In this document: in pieces, positions 26,711 through 35,841 of the stretch
How positions within the stretch are numbered: the stretch's first letter is position 1
How the letters are laid out: each line of letters starts with the position of its first letter
Origin: CAVZAB01 sp963773155
Lineage (GTDB): Bacteria > Pseudomonadota > Alphaproteobacteria > Rhizobiales > Beijerinckiaceae
DNA length: 64,000 bases
Direction of reading: 5' to 3'
NCBI GenBank assembly: GCA_963773155.1
Contig: CAVZAB010000010.1
Coordinates: 186,001-250,000 of the forward strand
The notes under the pieces: generated by a model
Databases searched by the model: none
What the model saw: only the letters and a program-made list of their open reading frames with translations
What the model was told of the DNA's origin: nothing
Translations under genes and position numbers: made by a program

Positions 26711-28594
26711 CTAGGGCGCAAGCACGTAGGTCCCGGGCGCGTCGCACAGGGCTGTGCGCGCCGATTCTCCCATGCCCGGATCGCGCGTTGCAACAGGTTC
26801 GCCAGATCGCGCGGTCAACCAAGCCACCCAATGAGGCCACCATGAACCGTGATGAGGCGACGTCTCCGCAACGAATGTGTCTGGATCAAGATAGTGCTCA
26901 TCGACACTCTTTGTCCGCACGCAGAAGCTACGTCCGGCGTGGTCAAGCTCCGATATGATGCCCGCGTTATGTCCACCGGTCGTGAGAAGATAGGTTACTT
27001 CTGTGTCGGTCTGAAGATGAATTTTGTAGGTCGATCGCCACGGCGCAACATGATCCTGGGCGGTGCCAACGGCAAAGATCGGCACGCGGATATCGGTGAG
27101 CGCCACGGGTTTTCCCGCGACTATGAATCGACCCTCTGCCAGGTCATTGTCGAGAAAGAGCCGACGCAAATATTGGGTGTGCATCCGATAGGGCAGACGG
27201 GTGGCATCGGCATTCCAAGCCATTAGGTCTGACATCGGCTGCCGCTCGCCAATCATATATTCGCGCACTAGGCGCGACCAGATGAGGTCGTTCGAGCGCA
27301 ACATTTGGAAGGCTCCGGCCATCTGCTGCCCGTCGAGAAATCCCTGTTCCCACATCATGTCGTCCAGGAAGGCAAGCTGACTCTCATTGATGAACAGCAT
27401 AAGTTCGCCCGCTGCCGAAAAATCGGTCTGCGCCGCCAAGAGCGTGACTGACCGTAGACGCTTGTCTCCGTCGCGATCCATGGCCGCAGCACTGATCGCC
27501 AGCAATGTTCCACCCAGGCAATAGCCGACGGCATGCACCCCGTGCCTGCCGGCAGTCGCCGCGACGACGTCAAGGGCAGCCATAAGCCCGAGCGCATGAT
27601 AGTCTTCCATGCTGAGATCTCGATCGGCTGGACCAGGATTTTTCCAAGAAATCATGAACACCGTGAAACCCTGCTGGGTTAAATAGCGGACCACGGAATT
27701 CTGCGGTGAAAGATCAAGAATATAATATTTCATGATCCAGGCGGGAACGATGAGAACGGGCTCTGGCCGCACCCGATCCGTGGCCGGCGCATATTGGATC
27801 AGTTCGATCAATCTGTTTCGAAAGATCACCTTGCCCGGTGTCACGGCTATGTCCCGCCCGACCACAAAATTCTCGGTGCCGACCGGCCGCTTGCCGCTGA
27901 CGGCACGCTCCCAATCCTCCGCCAAGTTCCGCAGGCCGTTGACCAGGTTAAGACCGCCGGCCCGCATCGTGTGCCGCAAAATTTCCGGGTTGGTGAGAGG
28001 GAAGTTCGACGGCGAGATCATGTCAAGGATCTGCCGTGACCCGAATCTGACAATTGCCTCGTGCTGGCGCGAGAGCCCGCGGACACCTGTTGTGGCGCTA
28101 TGCCACCATTGCTGGTTCAGTAGGAAATTCTGGTAGAAGAAATTGAATGGCCATTTCTGCCATTCTTCGCCCTCGAAACGCCGATCCTGCGCGAGGGGCT
28201 CGATGCAGGGCGCCGCATTGCCTCCGGCCAGGGCGAAGCGCGAGGCATAATTGGAAAATCGGAGGGACTTGCGCAGCGCCTTGTCGATCAGTTGCATGCG
28301 CTTGCCCGGTGCATAAGTCAAATGGGTGGCCCAGTCCAGATAGGCTTGAGCCAGAGCCGCCGGCGATATGCCAACCGTGAAACGCGCGACCGCAGCGTGG
28401 AGTGAACGATCGGTAATATCCGCAATGGCCGTTACCGCGTAAGAATCCCGCTCCGCTTCGCTCGTCGATTGCGCGACCGATGGCTTAGCGGTTACACCGC
28501 TGCCAATCGGGATTGGGCCGGACCCACTGGCAGAAACTCCGCGCATTGACGGGTCGGGGCCGGAAAGTCCTTGGGTTGGCATGGGCACACTCAT
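26711..28594 (-). CDS. phaC: class I poly(3-hydroxyalkanoate) synthase
   Basis: Polymerises (R)-3-hydroxyacyl-CoA to storage polyester on granules, about 627 residues. The alpha/beta-hydrolase lipase-like box has Cys instead of Ser (HAVGYCLGGTLLAIS), and the catalytic Asp (FAVGTAQDHVAPW) and His (LTTGGHNAGIISE) are present. N-terminal class I features include WPFNFFYQNFLLNQQWW and the FGSRQILDMISPSNFPLTNPE stretch. ATG 28594 is preferred over the TTG at 28607-28609, whose upstream GGAG is too close; the first 70 residues are low complexity (Ser, Gly, Pro). No phaA, phaB or phasin gene is adjacent. Confidence 0.94.
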   Translation of the reverse strand: MSVPMPTQGLSGPDPSMRGVSASGSGPIPIGSGVTAKPSVAQSTSEAERDSYAVTAIADITDRSLHAAVARFTVGISPAALAQAYLDWATHLTYAPGKRMQLIDKALRKSLRFSNYASRFALAGGNAAPCIEPLAQDRRFEGEEWQKWPFNFFYQNFLLNQQWWHSATTGVRGLSRQHEAIVRFGSRQILDMISPSNFPLTNPEILRHTMRAGGLNLVNGLRNLAEDWERAVSGKRPVGTENFVVGRDIAVTPGKVIFRNRLIELIQYAPATDRVRPEPVLIVPAWIMKYYILDLSPQNSVVRYLTQQGFTVFMISWKNPGPADRDLSMEDYHALGLMAALDVVAATAGRHGVHAVGYCLGGTLLAISAAAMDRDGDKRLRSVTLLAAQTDFSAAGELMLFINESQLAFLDDMMWEQGFLDGQQMAGAFQMLRSNDLIWSRLVREYMIGERQPMSDLMAWNADATRLPYRMHTQYLRRLFLDNDLAEGRFIVAGKPVALTDIRVPIFAVGTAQDHVAPWRSTYKIHLQTDTEVTYLLTTGGHNAGIISELDHAGRSFCVRTKSVDEHYLDPDTFVAETSPHHGSWWPHWVAWLTARSGEPVATRDPGMGESARTALCDAPGTYVLAP

Positions 28595-28830
28595 GGCACC
28601 GTCATGCAATATCTCCGATTACGGCGCGTCCCATATCTGCGTGTTATGGCAGCCCAACACCATGATCCAGATCAAAGGCGCAAGACAAAGAACCACTGGG
28701 GAATTGCGTGCCGGCTGCGCTATGTCCGCAATTGGTGCGGCCGGCATTTGCCGAGATTGTTGATGTGCTCTGCAACCGCCCTCTTAGTTTCTGGACGTTC
28801 TGGGCAGGCATGGTACGAAGGAACGGTTGA

Positions 28831-29991
28831 CTAGGCCGTCGGCCGTAAATGCATCTCCAGCCGGTCCATCGCAATCTCGAGATTTTCCGGGCTCTTCGCA
28901 TAGCAAAGGCGGATCAGGGTCTCGGCGCCTCTGCCGAATGCCAGACCAGGGGCCAAGCCCACGTGCGCCGAGACCACAACATCCTTGCAGAAGCGCAGCG
29001 TATCGCTGACACCTTCAACCTCGAACATCGAATAGAAGGAACCATTGCTCGCGACCTCTCGCACGCGTGGCATCGTTGCAAGCCGACGTGCGACAATGTC
29101 CCGACCCCTTCGGCATCGCTCGACAAATTCGCCAACAAATCTCTCGCCTTGCGTGAGGGCTGCGACGGCTCCGTATTGCAGGAAGGCCTGACCGCCAGAC
29201 GTGTTAAACTGAATCAGCTTTTCGGCGATCGGCAGAAATGTCTTTGGGTAAACGAGCCATCCGATCCGCCACCCTGTCATCGCCCAACTCTTTGAGAATG
29301 AATTGACAACGTAGAGGGCATCATCCGGCTCTGCTATTTGCAGGAATGAAAATGCGACAGGCCTGTCATAGACAATGCGATGATAGACCTCGTCGGAAAC
29401 GAGCGCGATCCCCCGCGCGCGGGTCATCTCGAGCAGGGCCCCGGCTTCGACCTGGCTGATAGCCCAACCGGTCGGATTGGCGGGACTGGCCAGGTAGAGC
29501 ATCTTCGTCCCCGGCCGACAGGCTTCGAAGACCGCGTCGAGATCGAGTGACCAGCCTGCATTCGAGCGCCGCAGCGGGACCTCGGTAACATCGGCACCGG
29601 CGATCGTCATCGCACGCATGATATTGGGCCAGGACGGCGTGATTGCCACTGCCTTTGAACCGGGACCGAGCATGGCCTGACACAGGATTTGCACCGCGTT
29701 CATGCCAGCCGTCGTCACTGCGATGCACTCATCATCAACGTCCTTCCCGTAATGGCGCTGCAGGTAATTTCGGATTGCCACCCGAAGTTCGGGAATACCA
29801 CGATTGTGAGTGTAGAACGTATGCCCAGCCCTGAGCGCTCGGATTGCCTCGTCGCAGATGAACGCCGGCGTCGGCAAATCCGGCTCGCCCGCCCAAAGCC
29901 CGATGACATCTGGTATGGTATGGCCCATTCGCCAGACTTCGAGGATCGGCGAGTTCTCCATCGCGATGATTTCGTCGCGCACGAGATCCAT
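28831..29991 (-). CDS. pyridoxal-phosphate aminotransferase, class I/II
   Basis: Fold-type I aminotransferase, 386 residues from ATG 29991 with GGAGGCG upstream. It has the N-terminal LWAGEPDLPTPAFICDEA, the cofactor region TTAGMNAVQILCQAM, the Asn/Asp/Tyr positions SPANPTGWAISQ and VSDEVYHRIVYD, the Schiff-base lysine in VVNSFSKSWAMTGWRIGW, and a substrate-carboxylate Arg in ETLIRLCYAKSPENLE. It is transcribed divergently from the GntR gene with only 76 bases between starts, so the operator at 30054-30069 probably controls it too. Substrate unknown. Confidence 0.92.
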   Translation of the reverse strand: MDLVRDEIIAMENSPILEVWRMGHTIPDVIGLWAGEPDLPTPAFICDEAIRALRAGHTFYTHNRGIPELRVAIRNYLQRHYGKDVDDECIAVTTAGMNAVQILCQAMLGPGSKAVAITPSWPNIMRAMTIAGADVTEVPLRRSNAGWSLDLDAVFEACRPGTKMLYLASPANPTGWAISQVEAGALLEMTRARGIALVSDEVYHRIVYDRPVAFSFLQIAEPDDALYVVNSFSKSWAMTGWRIGWLVYPKTFLPIAEKLIQFNTSGGQAFLQYGAVAALTQGERFVGEFVERCRRGRDIVARRLATMPRVREVASNGSFYSMFEVEGVSDTLRFCKDVVVSAHVGLAPGLAFGRGAETLIRLCYAKSPENLEIAMDRLEMHLRPTA

Positions 29992-30053
29992 GAAGCGCCT
30001 CCGACTGGTCGATCTTCGATCCGGTCCGCGGCTTGACGGATCGGCCCAGAAAT

Positions 30054-30069
30054 ATACTGTATCCAGTAT
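30054..30069. promoter_or_regulatory. GntR-type operator, 6-4-6 inverted repeat ATACTG-TATC-CAGTAT
   Basis: A perfect inverted repeat with a four-base centre lies between the divergent aminotransferase and gntR genes and overlaps the ATG at 30068. TTGACG at 30033-30038 followed after 16 bases by TACTGT could be a promoter whose -10 lies inside the repeat. FadR-type GntR repressors commonly bind such short palindromes near their own genes, so negative autoregulation is likely. Confidence 0.55.
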
Positions 30070-30829
30070 GAAGATCGCCAGCCTTTCGCGCAAGAGCGGC
30101 AAAACCGCGCCCGTCGAGTCGAAGATGCGCCTTGCTCGGCCCGAGAGCTTCAGCGAGCGCATCTATGTTGACCTTCGCGATCGCCTGCAGCGCAGCGAGA
30201 TCGGTCCCGATCAGCGACTCGTCGATGCTGATGTCGCCGCCGGATATGGCATTTCGCGCATGCCAGCGCGCGAAGCCCTGTTACGGCTTGCGAACGAAGG
30301 GTATTTAGTGGGAACAACACGCGGCTTCGCGATCCCGCGACTGTCGATGGACGATGTCCGTGACATCTTCGAAATTCGCAAATTGCTGGAGCCGCAAGCG
30401 GCGGCCAACGCCGCGGGTGATTTGGATGATTCGACGCGAGGAAAGTTGACCCAGGCGGTCCAGCGGGCTCGCCACGCGGTAGCGACCGACAATGTCGATG
30501 CGCTGATCCTGGCTAATATTGCCTTCCGGCAGGCCTGGTTGAGCACCTTGAAGAATGTGCGCCTGATCCAGACGATCGAACGCTTCGTCGATCATGTGCA
30601 GACGATCAGGCTCTGCACTCTGCAGGATCCGCAGACGCGCGCGGTTGTTGTTGCTGGCCTGGAGGGTCTGCATGCGGCTTTCTTGCGGGGCGATCCGGCG
30701 TCGGCACGCAAATGCATGGCTCGCTTTGTCGATTCGGCTGAACGGGCCTATTTCAAGGTCCGCCGCCGCGAACTTGCCGATGAAGCAGGTGAGACTGCGC
30801 AAGCCGGCCCAGCGCGAGCGCCGCGATGA
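30068..30829 (+). CDS. GntR family (FadR/FCD type) transcriptional regulator
   Basis: Regulator of 253 residues with a winged helix (ESFSERIYVDLRDRLQRSEI, DVAAGYGISRMPAREALLRL, EGYLVGTTRGFAIPRL) and an all-helical FCD ligand domain (DDVRDIFEIRKLLEPQAA, ANIAFRQAWLSTLKNVRL, HAAFLRGDPASARKCM). ATG 30068 would sit at or near the transcription start of the putative promoter, giving a leaderless message, as no Shine-Dalgarno sequence precedes it; ATG 30125 is the alternative. It is the first gene of a rightward operon, coupled to the next gene by ATGA. Confidence 0.9.
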   Translation: MKIASLSRKSGKTAPVESKMRLARPESFSERIYVDLRDRLQRSEIGPDQRLVDADVAAGYGISRMPAREALLRLANEGYLVGTTRGFAIPRLSMDDVRDIFEIRKLLEPQAAANAAGDLDDSTRGKLTQAVQRARHAVATDNVDALILANIAFRQAWLSTLKNVRLIQTIERFVDHVQTIRLCTLQDPQTRAVVVAGLEGLHAAFLRGDPASARKCMARFVDSAERAYFKVRRRELADEAGETAQAGPARAPR

Positions 30830-31923
30830 ATGTTCGGCCGCAACCGTTGAAGGGCCCGAATCCATTTAAGCTAGGCGTTTTTTCGGCCAACGCTGACGGC
30901 GGGCTCGCGATTACCGATGTTCCCGAGCGCTGGCAAGCCGGTTGGGACGACAATCTGACGACCGCCCAAATCGCCGATCGCGCCGGTTTGGAGTTTGTCC
31001 TGCCGATCGCACGCTGGCAGGGCTTTGGCGGCAAGAACCACGTGCGTGAATGGTCGTTCGAAACCTTTACTTGGGCCGCGGGCTTGGCCGCGTCGACCGA
31101 ACGGATTGGCATTTTCATGACCGCTCATGTCCCAATCCTGCATCCACTTTACGCTGCTAAGGCGCTGGCAACGGTTGACCATATTAGCCATGGCCGGGCT
31201 GGATTGAATATTGTCTGCGGGTGGAATCCGTCGGAATTCGCGATGTTCGGCGTCAAATTGGGCGAACGTGGCTATGAACAGGCACGTGAATGGCTGGCAA
31301 TCATAGAACAGGCCTATGGGTCAGACGCCCCATTCGACTTTGACGGCGCCTATTACAAACTCCGCGGTGTCGTGAGCCGTCCGGCAAGCGTGCAATTTCC
31401 GCGCCCCATCACGATGAATGCTGCCTTCGGCGGGCCCGGCCGCGATTTCGCGGCCCGCTATTGCGACTTCCTGTTTTCTACTTTCACCCAGATTGTCGAA
31501 GGGGGAAGGCATGTCGCCGACATTCGCGAACGCGCACGCGGATTTGGCCGCGATGTCGGTGTCTATACCGTCTGCCACGTCGTCTGTCGAGAAACCCAGG
31601 CGGAGGCAGACGCCTATTACGAGCGCTATGCCAACCGCCTCGCTGATCACGCGGCCGTTGACGCGCACATGGCGAGCAAGAAGGAATTCTCCCAGTCGCA
31701 CGGATCGGAGGCCTATCTCAAATATCGGCAGCGCTTTGCCGGCGGCGCGGGAAGCTACCCCCTGATCGGAACACCAGAGCGTATCGTTGTAGATTTGCAG
31801 GCGATCGCCGGTCAGGGCTATGCCGGCGCCGCACTCACCTTTGTCAACTATTCTCATGAACTACCGTTTTTCTGTGATCGGGTGCTGCCCCTGATGATAC
31901 AGACGGGATTGAGGGTTCAATAA
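30826..31923 (+). CDS. LLM class flavin-dependent monooxygenase
   Basis: Luciferase-like monooxygenase of 365 residues, starting in an ATGA overlap with gntR. It has an FMN-binding TIM barrel with LEFVLPIARWQGFGGKN, ASTERIGIFMTAHVPILHP, AKALATVDHISHGRAGLNIV, CGWNPSEFAMFG, and the insert AYYKLRGVVSRPASVQFPRP. The nearest familiar groups are RutA- and DszA/NtaA-type two-component monooxygenases, which need reduced flavin from a separate reductase; no reductase gene is adjacent. Its operon companions (aldolase, aminotransferase-like protein, amino acid transporter) suggest breakdown of a nitrogen-containing compound. Confidence 0.9.
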   Translation: MNVRPQPLKGPNPFKLGVFSANADGGLAITDVPERWQAGWDDNLTTAQIADRAGLEFVLPIARWQGFGGKNHVREWSFETFTWAAGLAASTERIGIFMTAHVPILHPLYAAKALATVDHISHGRAGLNIVCGWNPSEFAMFGVKLGERGYEQAREWLAIIEQAYGSDAPFDFDGAYYKLRGVVSRPASVQFPRPITMNAAFGGPGRDFAARYCDFLFSTFTQIVEGGRHVADIRERARGFGRDVGVYTVCHVVCRETQAEADAYYERYANRLADHAAVDAHMASKKEFSQSHGSEAYLKYRQRFAGGAGSYPLIGTPERIVVDLQAIAGQGYAGAALTFVNYSHELPFFCDRVLPLMIQTGLRVQ

Positions 31924-32004
31924 TGATGCCTCTATTCGAATCCCTTGTTCCAGAGCCGCGGCAAAAACCTCGCCGTGACCGGATGCATTCTGGGAGATCT
32001 AGGC

Positions 32005-32841
32005 TTGGCTGACACCCGGCGAACTTTGCGTGCTCGGCTGTCGAGCGGCGAATGCGTCGACGCGGTCTGGCTTTCGCTCGGCAGCGTCGCTCTATGCGAA
32101 ATTGCCGCCCGGAGCGGGCCCGGGGTCGTTGTCATCGATATGCAACATGGCTTATGGGAGCGGGCGACACTCGAGGCGGCGATCGGGATCGCCGCCATCT
32201 ATGCGCCTGTTATGGTGAGGATTGCTGATCATTCGGCCGCCGCGATCTCGCAAGCCCTCGACGCCGGCGCCGAGGGCATTCTCGCGCCGCTGATCGAAAC
32301 GGTACAGCAGGCGGCAGCGGTTGGATCGGCGGCGCGCTTTCCCCCAGCGGGAAGCCGTTCGGGCGGCGGCATCCGACCTCTGCATGACTTTGCCCGCTAT
32401 GTCGACGACGCCCGGCGCTCGACCGTGGTCGGCGTCATGATCGAGACGAGGGCCGGGCTTGAACAGGCTGATGCGATAGCGGCCGATCCGAGCGTCGATC
32501 TCGTGTTTATCGGCACAGGCGATCTCGCCCTGGCGCTTGGCGAGTTCCCCAAGGTCGGGCTCGCACACGCGCGCGCCTGCGCCGCCATCCTGAGGGCATG
32601 CGAGGCCCGTGGCCTGGTCTGCGGTGCCTTTACCAGCTCGATCGATGCCGCGCGGCAGTGGCGCGACAAGGGCTACCGCCTCGTCGTAACGGCAAGTGAC
32701 ATGGAAATGGCGCGCGCCGGATTCGCGAGCGCTACGCGCCTGTTCTGCGGAAGCTCCCCGCCCTCGGCGTCGCGTTTCCCACCCGAAACGTCGATGCCGC
32801 AATCCACAGAAGGCAATGGCGGAGGTCGACCACATGGGTGA
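32005..32841 (+). CDS. HpcH/HpaI family aldolase
   Basis: Class II metal-dependent aldolase of the HpcH/HpaI family, which cleaves 2-oxo-4-hydroxy acids to pyruvate plus an aldehyde. About 278 residues from TTG 32005, with GGGAG eight bases upstream; the frame is open further to a TTG at 31945, so the start is uncertain. Family marks are GVVVIDMQHGLWERATLEAA, GAEGILAPLIETVQQAAA, the metal-ligand Glu in MIETRAGLEQADAI and the Asp in FIGTGDLALALG. The C-terminal 25 residues (Ser/Pro-rich) look non-conserved. It overlaps the next gene by eight bases. Confidence 0.85.
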   Translation: MADTRRTLRARLSSGECVDAVWLSLGSVALCEIAARSGPGVVVIDMQHGLWERATLEAAIGIAAIYAPVMVRIADHSAAAISQALDAGAEGILAPLIETVQQAAAVGSAARFPPAGSRSGGGIRPLHDFARYVDDARRSTVVGVMIETRAGLEQADAIAADPSVDLVFIGTGDLALALGEFPKVGLAHARACAAILRACEARGLVCGAFTSSIDAARQWRDKGYRLVVTASDMEMARAGFASATRLFCGSSPPSASRFPPETSMPQSTEGNGGGRPHG

Positions 32842-34132
32842 GTCAAGTTTCGTTCCTGATCGCCAGCGTAACGATGCGTTTCCCGTCGACGAGCTGCGTG
32901 GGCAATTCCCGGCCCTTCAGAAGAACTGCGATTTCATCTTTCTCGAGAATGCCGGCGGCTCCCAGGTGCCGCAATGCGTCGTTGACGCGGTCACCCGGCA
33001 TCTCGTTGATTTCAATGTTCAGCGCATGGCGAAATATCGCATTAGTGAGGGGGTCGATCGCAATCTCGCCGAAGCCAGGCAGAGCGTGGCAATTCTCGTT
33101 AACGCCTATCAGGCGGATGAAATCTCGTTCGGGCTCAATGCAACATCGTTCATCCGCCTTGTCAGCCTCGGCATTGCCAAGATGCTCGGCGATCGCAACG
33201 AGATCATTGTAACGGACATGGACCATGACGCCAATATTTCGACTTGGATGGCGCTCGAAGAATATGGTGCGAAGATTATGTGGTGGCGCATGCGTGAGGA
33301 TCACCGGCTGCACGTCGACGATCTCGCCCCGCTGCTCAACACGAAGACGCGTCTTGTTGCTTGCGCGGCGGCGGCACATTCCATTGGGACGATCGTTGAC
33401 GTGGCCGCGGTCGCAGCCGCGGCCAAGACCGTGGGCTCCGAAGTATTTGTCGATGCCGTCCATTTCGGGCCGCATGGCCTTATCGACGTTCAAGCCTGGA
33501 ACTGCGATTACGTCGTATGCTCGGGCTACAAGAATTTTTCGCCGCATATGGGCTTTCTTTGGGGTCGCTACGACGCGCTCTGCGCCCTTCCGACTTTCCG
33601 CGAGGATTTCATCCCGGATCGACCGCCCTACAAGATCGAGGTTGGTACCTTCCCCTACGAGAACGTCGCTGGCATGAATGCGGCGGTCAAATATTTGGAA
33701 TCGATCGGGACACGCATTTCCCCTGAGTTATGCGGCACTCGACGTGCCTCGATTGTCGTGGCCATGCGGGCGATCCGGGAATACGAGCTGGTTCTCTCCA
33801 GGGAGATGATCCGTGCACTCAAGCGGCAAGGCGCCAGGATTTATGGTGTCAGCGACGAGAATGAGGTGGAGAGGCGGGTACCGACCATCTGCTTTACACT
33901 TGCCGACATCACTCCGCAGGAGTTTGCGACCCGAATGGGCGAGGCGGGGGTTGGCCTGCGCGACGGCCATCTCTTCGCCCCGCGCCTCATGCAGCGGCTC
34001 GGCCTGTCCATGGAGACTGGCGCCATCCGCGTCTCGCTGGTCCACTACAACACGATTAATGAAATCTGTCGTTTCGAGCAGATTGTCGAGCAAGTGCTCA
34101 TGGCTGACCCGCAAGATAGGCAGGCGTCTTGA
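32834..34132 (+). CDS. cysteine desulfurase-like class V aminotransferase
   Basis: PLP enzyme of 432 residues; ATG 32834 has GGAGG eight bases upstream. The start FPALQKNCDFIFLENAGG, QVPQCVVDAVTRHLVDFNVQ and the later DMDHDANISTWMALEEYGA resemble the VC1184-type cysteine desulfurase-like subgroup. The cofactor Asp-Ala-x-His is FVDAVHFGPHG and the Schiff-base lysine lies in VVCSGYKNFSPHMGFLWG. The catalytic cysteine loop of true NifS/IscS proteins is not apparent, so the activity may be a lyase or transaminase on the compound handled by this operon. Confidence 0.85.
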   Translation: MGESSFVPDRQRNDAFPVDELRGQFPALQKNCDFIFLENAGGSQVPQCVVDAVTRHLVDFNVQRMAKYRISEGVDRNLAEARQSVAILVNAYQADEISFGLNATSFIRLVSLGIAKMLGDRNEIIVTDMDHDANISTWMALEEYGAKIMWWRMREDHRLHVDDLAPLLNTKTRLVACAAAAHSIGTIVDVAAVAAAAKTVGSEVFVDAVHFGPHGLIDVQAWNCDYVVCSGYKNFSPHMGFLWGRYDALCALPTFREDFIPDRPPYKIEVGTFPYENVAGMNAAVKYLESIGTRISPELCGTRRASIVVAMRAIREYELVLSREMIRALKRQGARIYGVSDENEVERRVPTICFTLADITPQEFATRMGEAGVGLRDGHLFAPRLMQRLGLSMETGAIRVSLVHYNTINEICRFEQIVEQVLMADPQDRQAS

Positions 34133-34233
34133 GGTGTCAATAACCAGTTCTGTCGCGTGGGCCGGTTTGCGCGGGCCGTCGGGACAGGTTGCAGCGGAGG
34201 CGCGCAAGGCTAGGTTATATTTGGAGGGAAGGC

Positions 34234-35028
34234 ATGAGAACCAATCGTCGCAATCTAATCGGACTTGTTGCGTCCGCTACCCTATTGACGTTGACGCCGG
34301 CGGCGCGCGCCGACAATGTCTTGAATGTTGGCGCCTATCCGACCAACCCGCCGTTCGAGACCAAACTCCCGGACGGGACCTTTGAAGGGTTTGAAGTCGA
34401 CATCGTCAATGAGGCGGCCAAACGCGCGGGCATGAAAGTGAGCATTGCCGACTATGGTTTTCAGGCCCTGTTTGCGGCGATTGCGTCGAAGCGGATCGAT
34501 GTCGCCATTTCAACAATTACGATTACGCCGGATCGCTTGAAATCAGTCGCCTTCACGCAGCCCTACTACGATTCCGACATGGGCATTGCCGCCAAGGAGG
34601 AGAGCCCAGTCAAGGGCTTGGCCGATCTTAAGGGCAAGGTTGTGGGTTATCTGTCTGGTTCGACAGGCGAGAAATGGGTCAAGGACAACCAGGCGGCGTC
34701 CGGGTTTGCTGATGTCAAAGGATACAAGGCCCAGCAGGATCTCTTGCTTGACCTCAATGCCGGCCGCATTGATGCAGTCGTCAGCGATATTCCCGGCATG
34801 CAGTTCGCGTTCAAGACCATGAAAGGTCTTGCCGTGAAGGAACGGATTAAGACTGGCGAGCAATATGGACTGATGATGGCCAAGGACGATCCGAACCTCG
34901 TCAAGCTGAATGATGCCATTACGGCAATGAAGGGGGATGGCAGTCTCGCAGAAATTCACAAGAAGTGGTTTGGAGCGCCGGCCGTGGCGTCGTCGTCAAC
35001 TTTGACTGTTATGCCTATACCGAAGTAG
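34234..35028 (+). CDS. amino acid ABC transporter substrate-binding protein
   Basis: Family-3 periplasmic binding protein for polar amino acids or similar small solutes, 264 residues. ATG 34234 has GGAGGG five bases upstream; a signal peptide ends at PAARADN. Typical blocks are GAYPTNPPFETKLPDGTFEG, GFEVDIVNEAAKRAG, the ligand contact ISTITITPDRLKSVAFTQPY, and DLKGKVVGYLSGSTGEKW. It is followed by its permease but no ATPase gene. Confidence 0.92.
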   Translation: MRTNRRNLIGLVASATLLTLTPAARADNVLNVGAYPTNPPFETKLPDGTFEGFEVDIVNEAAKRAGMKVSIADYGFQALFAAIASKRIDVAISTITITPDRLKSVAFTQPYYDSDMGIAAKEESPVKGLADLKGKVVGYLSGSTGEKWVKDNQAASGFADVKGYKAQQDLLLDLNAGRIDAVVSDIPGMQFAFKTMKGLAVKERIKTGEQYGLMMAKDDPNLVKLNDAITAMKGDGSLAEIHKKWFGAPAVASSSTLTVMPIPK

Positions 35029-35166
35029 GACGCGGAGAATGAGCTTGACAGGCCGTTCGGCGGCCTGATTACGCCTATTGTGGGCGCCGTTTCTAGCCGG
35101 AAAGACGCCCACAAATCTTGCCATAGACCCAGTGCAATCGCGCCAACGCGCAGGGGCGAGACGCGG

Positions 35167-35841
35167 ATGTCCCTGATTCAGACGTTCTTTAATTTCAATG
35201 TTATGATGAATTCCCTGCCAGCTTTGCTGCGCGGGTTGGGCAATACCCTTGTTTTGAGCCTGTTCAGCATCGTACTTGGTGTCCTTCTTGGACTGATTGT
35301 GTGCCTCCTCAGGCTCTATGCGCCGCGCCTATTGCGCTGGATCGCGACGGTCTACATCGACCTCTTTCGTGCCATGCCAATGCTGGTCATTCTAATCCTT
35401 ATCTATTATGCGTTGCCCTTCCTCGGAATCCGCTTTTCTTCGTGGACATCAGCCATTCTTGCTTTTTCGCTGGTCATGGGCGCCTACTCGGCCGAGGTCT
35501 TTCGCGCGGGCGTCGAGGGCGTTCCTCGCGGGCAATTCGAGGCTGCATCCGCGCTCGGCCTGCCCTTTATGGTCACGTTGCGCCGCGTTATTCTGCCGCA
35601 GGCCATTCGCGCAATTATTCCGCCGATGACGGGAAATTGCGTCTCGATGTTCAAGGATACCTCGCTCGCCTCGACCGTTGCGCTTCCCGAATTGCTGAAC
35701 GAAGCAAATAATTCGCAAGCCCTTTTCGCAAACCCGTCGCCACTCATAATGGCTGCTGTCATCTATGTCATTTTCCTGTGGCCCATGGTTCGCCTTGTCA
35801 ACGTCCTGGAGGAAAGGCTAAAGGCCAGCAGAACACGTTGA
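35167..35841 (+). CDS. amino acid ABC transporter permease (HisM/GlnP type)
   Basis: Inner-membrane permease of 224 residues (ATG 35167). It has the HEQRo-type N-terminus (LPALLRGLGNTLVLSLFSIV), YIDLFRAMPMLVILILIYY, and the EAA loop EVFRAGVEGVPRGQFEAASA followed by LGLPFMVTLRRVILPQAIR. It should act with the binding protein encoded 138 bases upstream. The expected GlnQ/HisP-type ATPase is absent here and downstream, so the ATPase must come from elsewhere or the system is incomplete. Confidence 0.92.
   Translation: MSLIQTFFNFNVMMNSLPALLRGLGNTLVLSLFSIVLGVLLGLIVCLLRLYAPRLLRWIATVYIDLFRAMPMLVILILIYYALPFLGIRFSSWTSAILAFSLVMGAYSAEVFRAGVEGVPRGQFEAASALGLPFMVTLRRVILPQAIRAIIPPMTGNCVSMFKDTSLASTVALPELLNEANNSQALFANPSPLIMAAVIYVIFLWPMVRLVNVLEERLKASRTR

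Noticed and set aside
26514..26843. Minus-strand frame with GRIAAQLLIQGL, reminiscent of a LacI-family C-terminus
   Set aside because: The match is only about 15 residues with nothing before it and overlaps the end of phaC; too weak to call a remnant.
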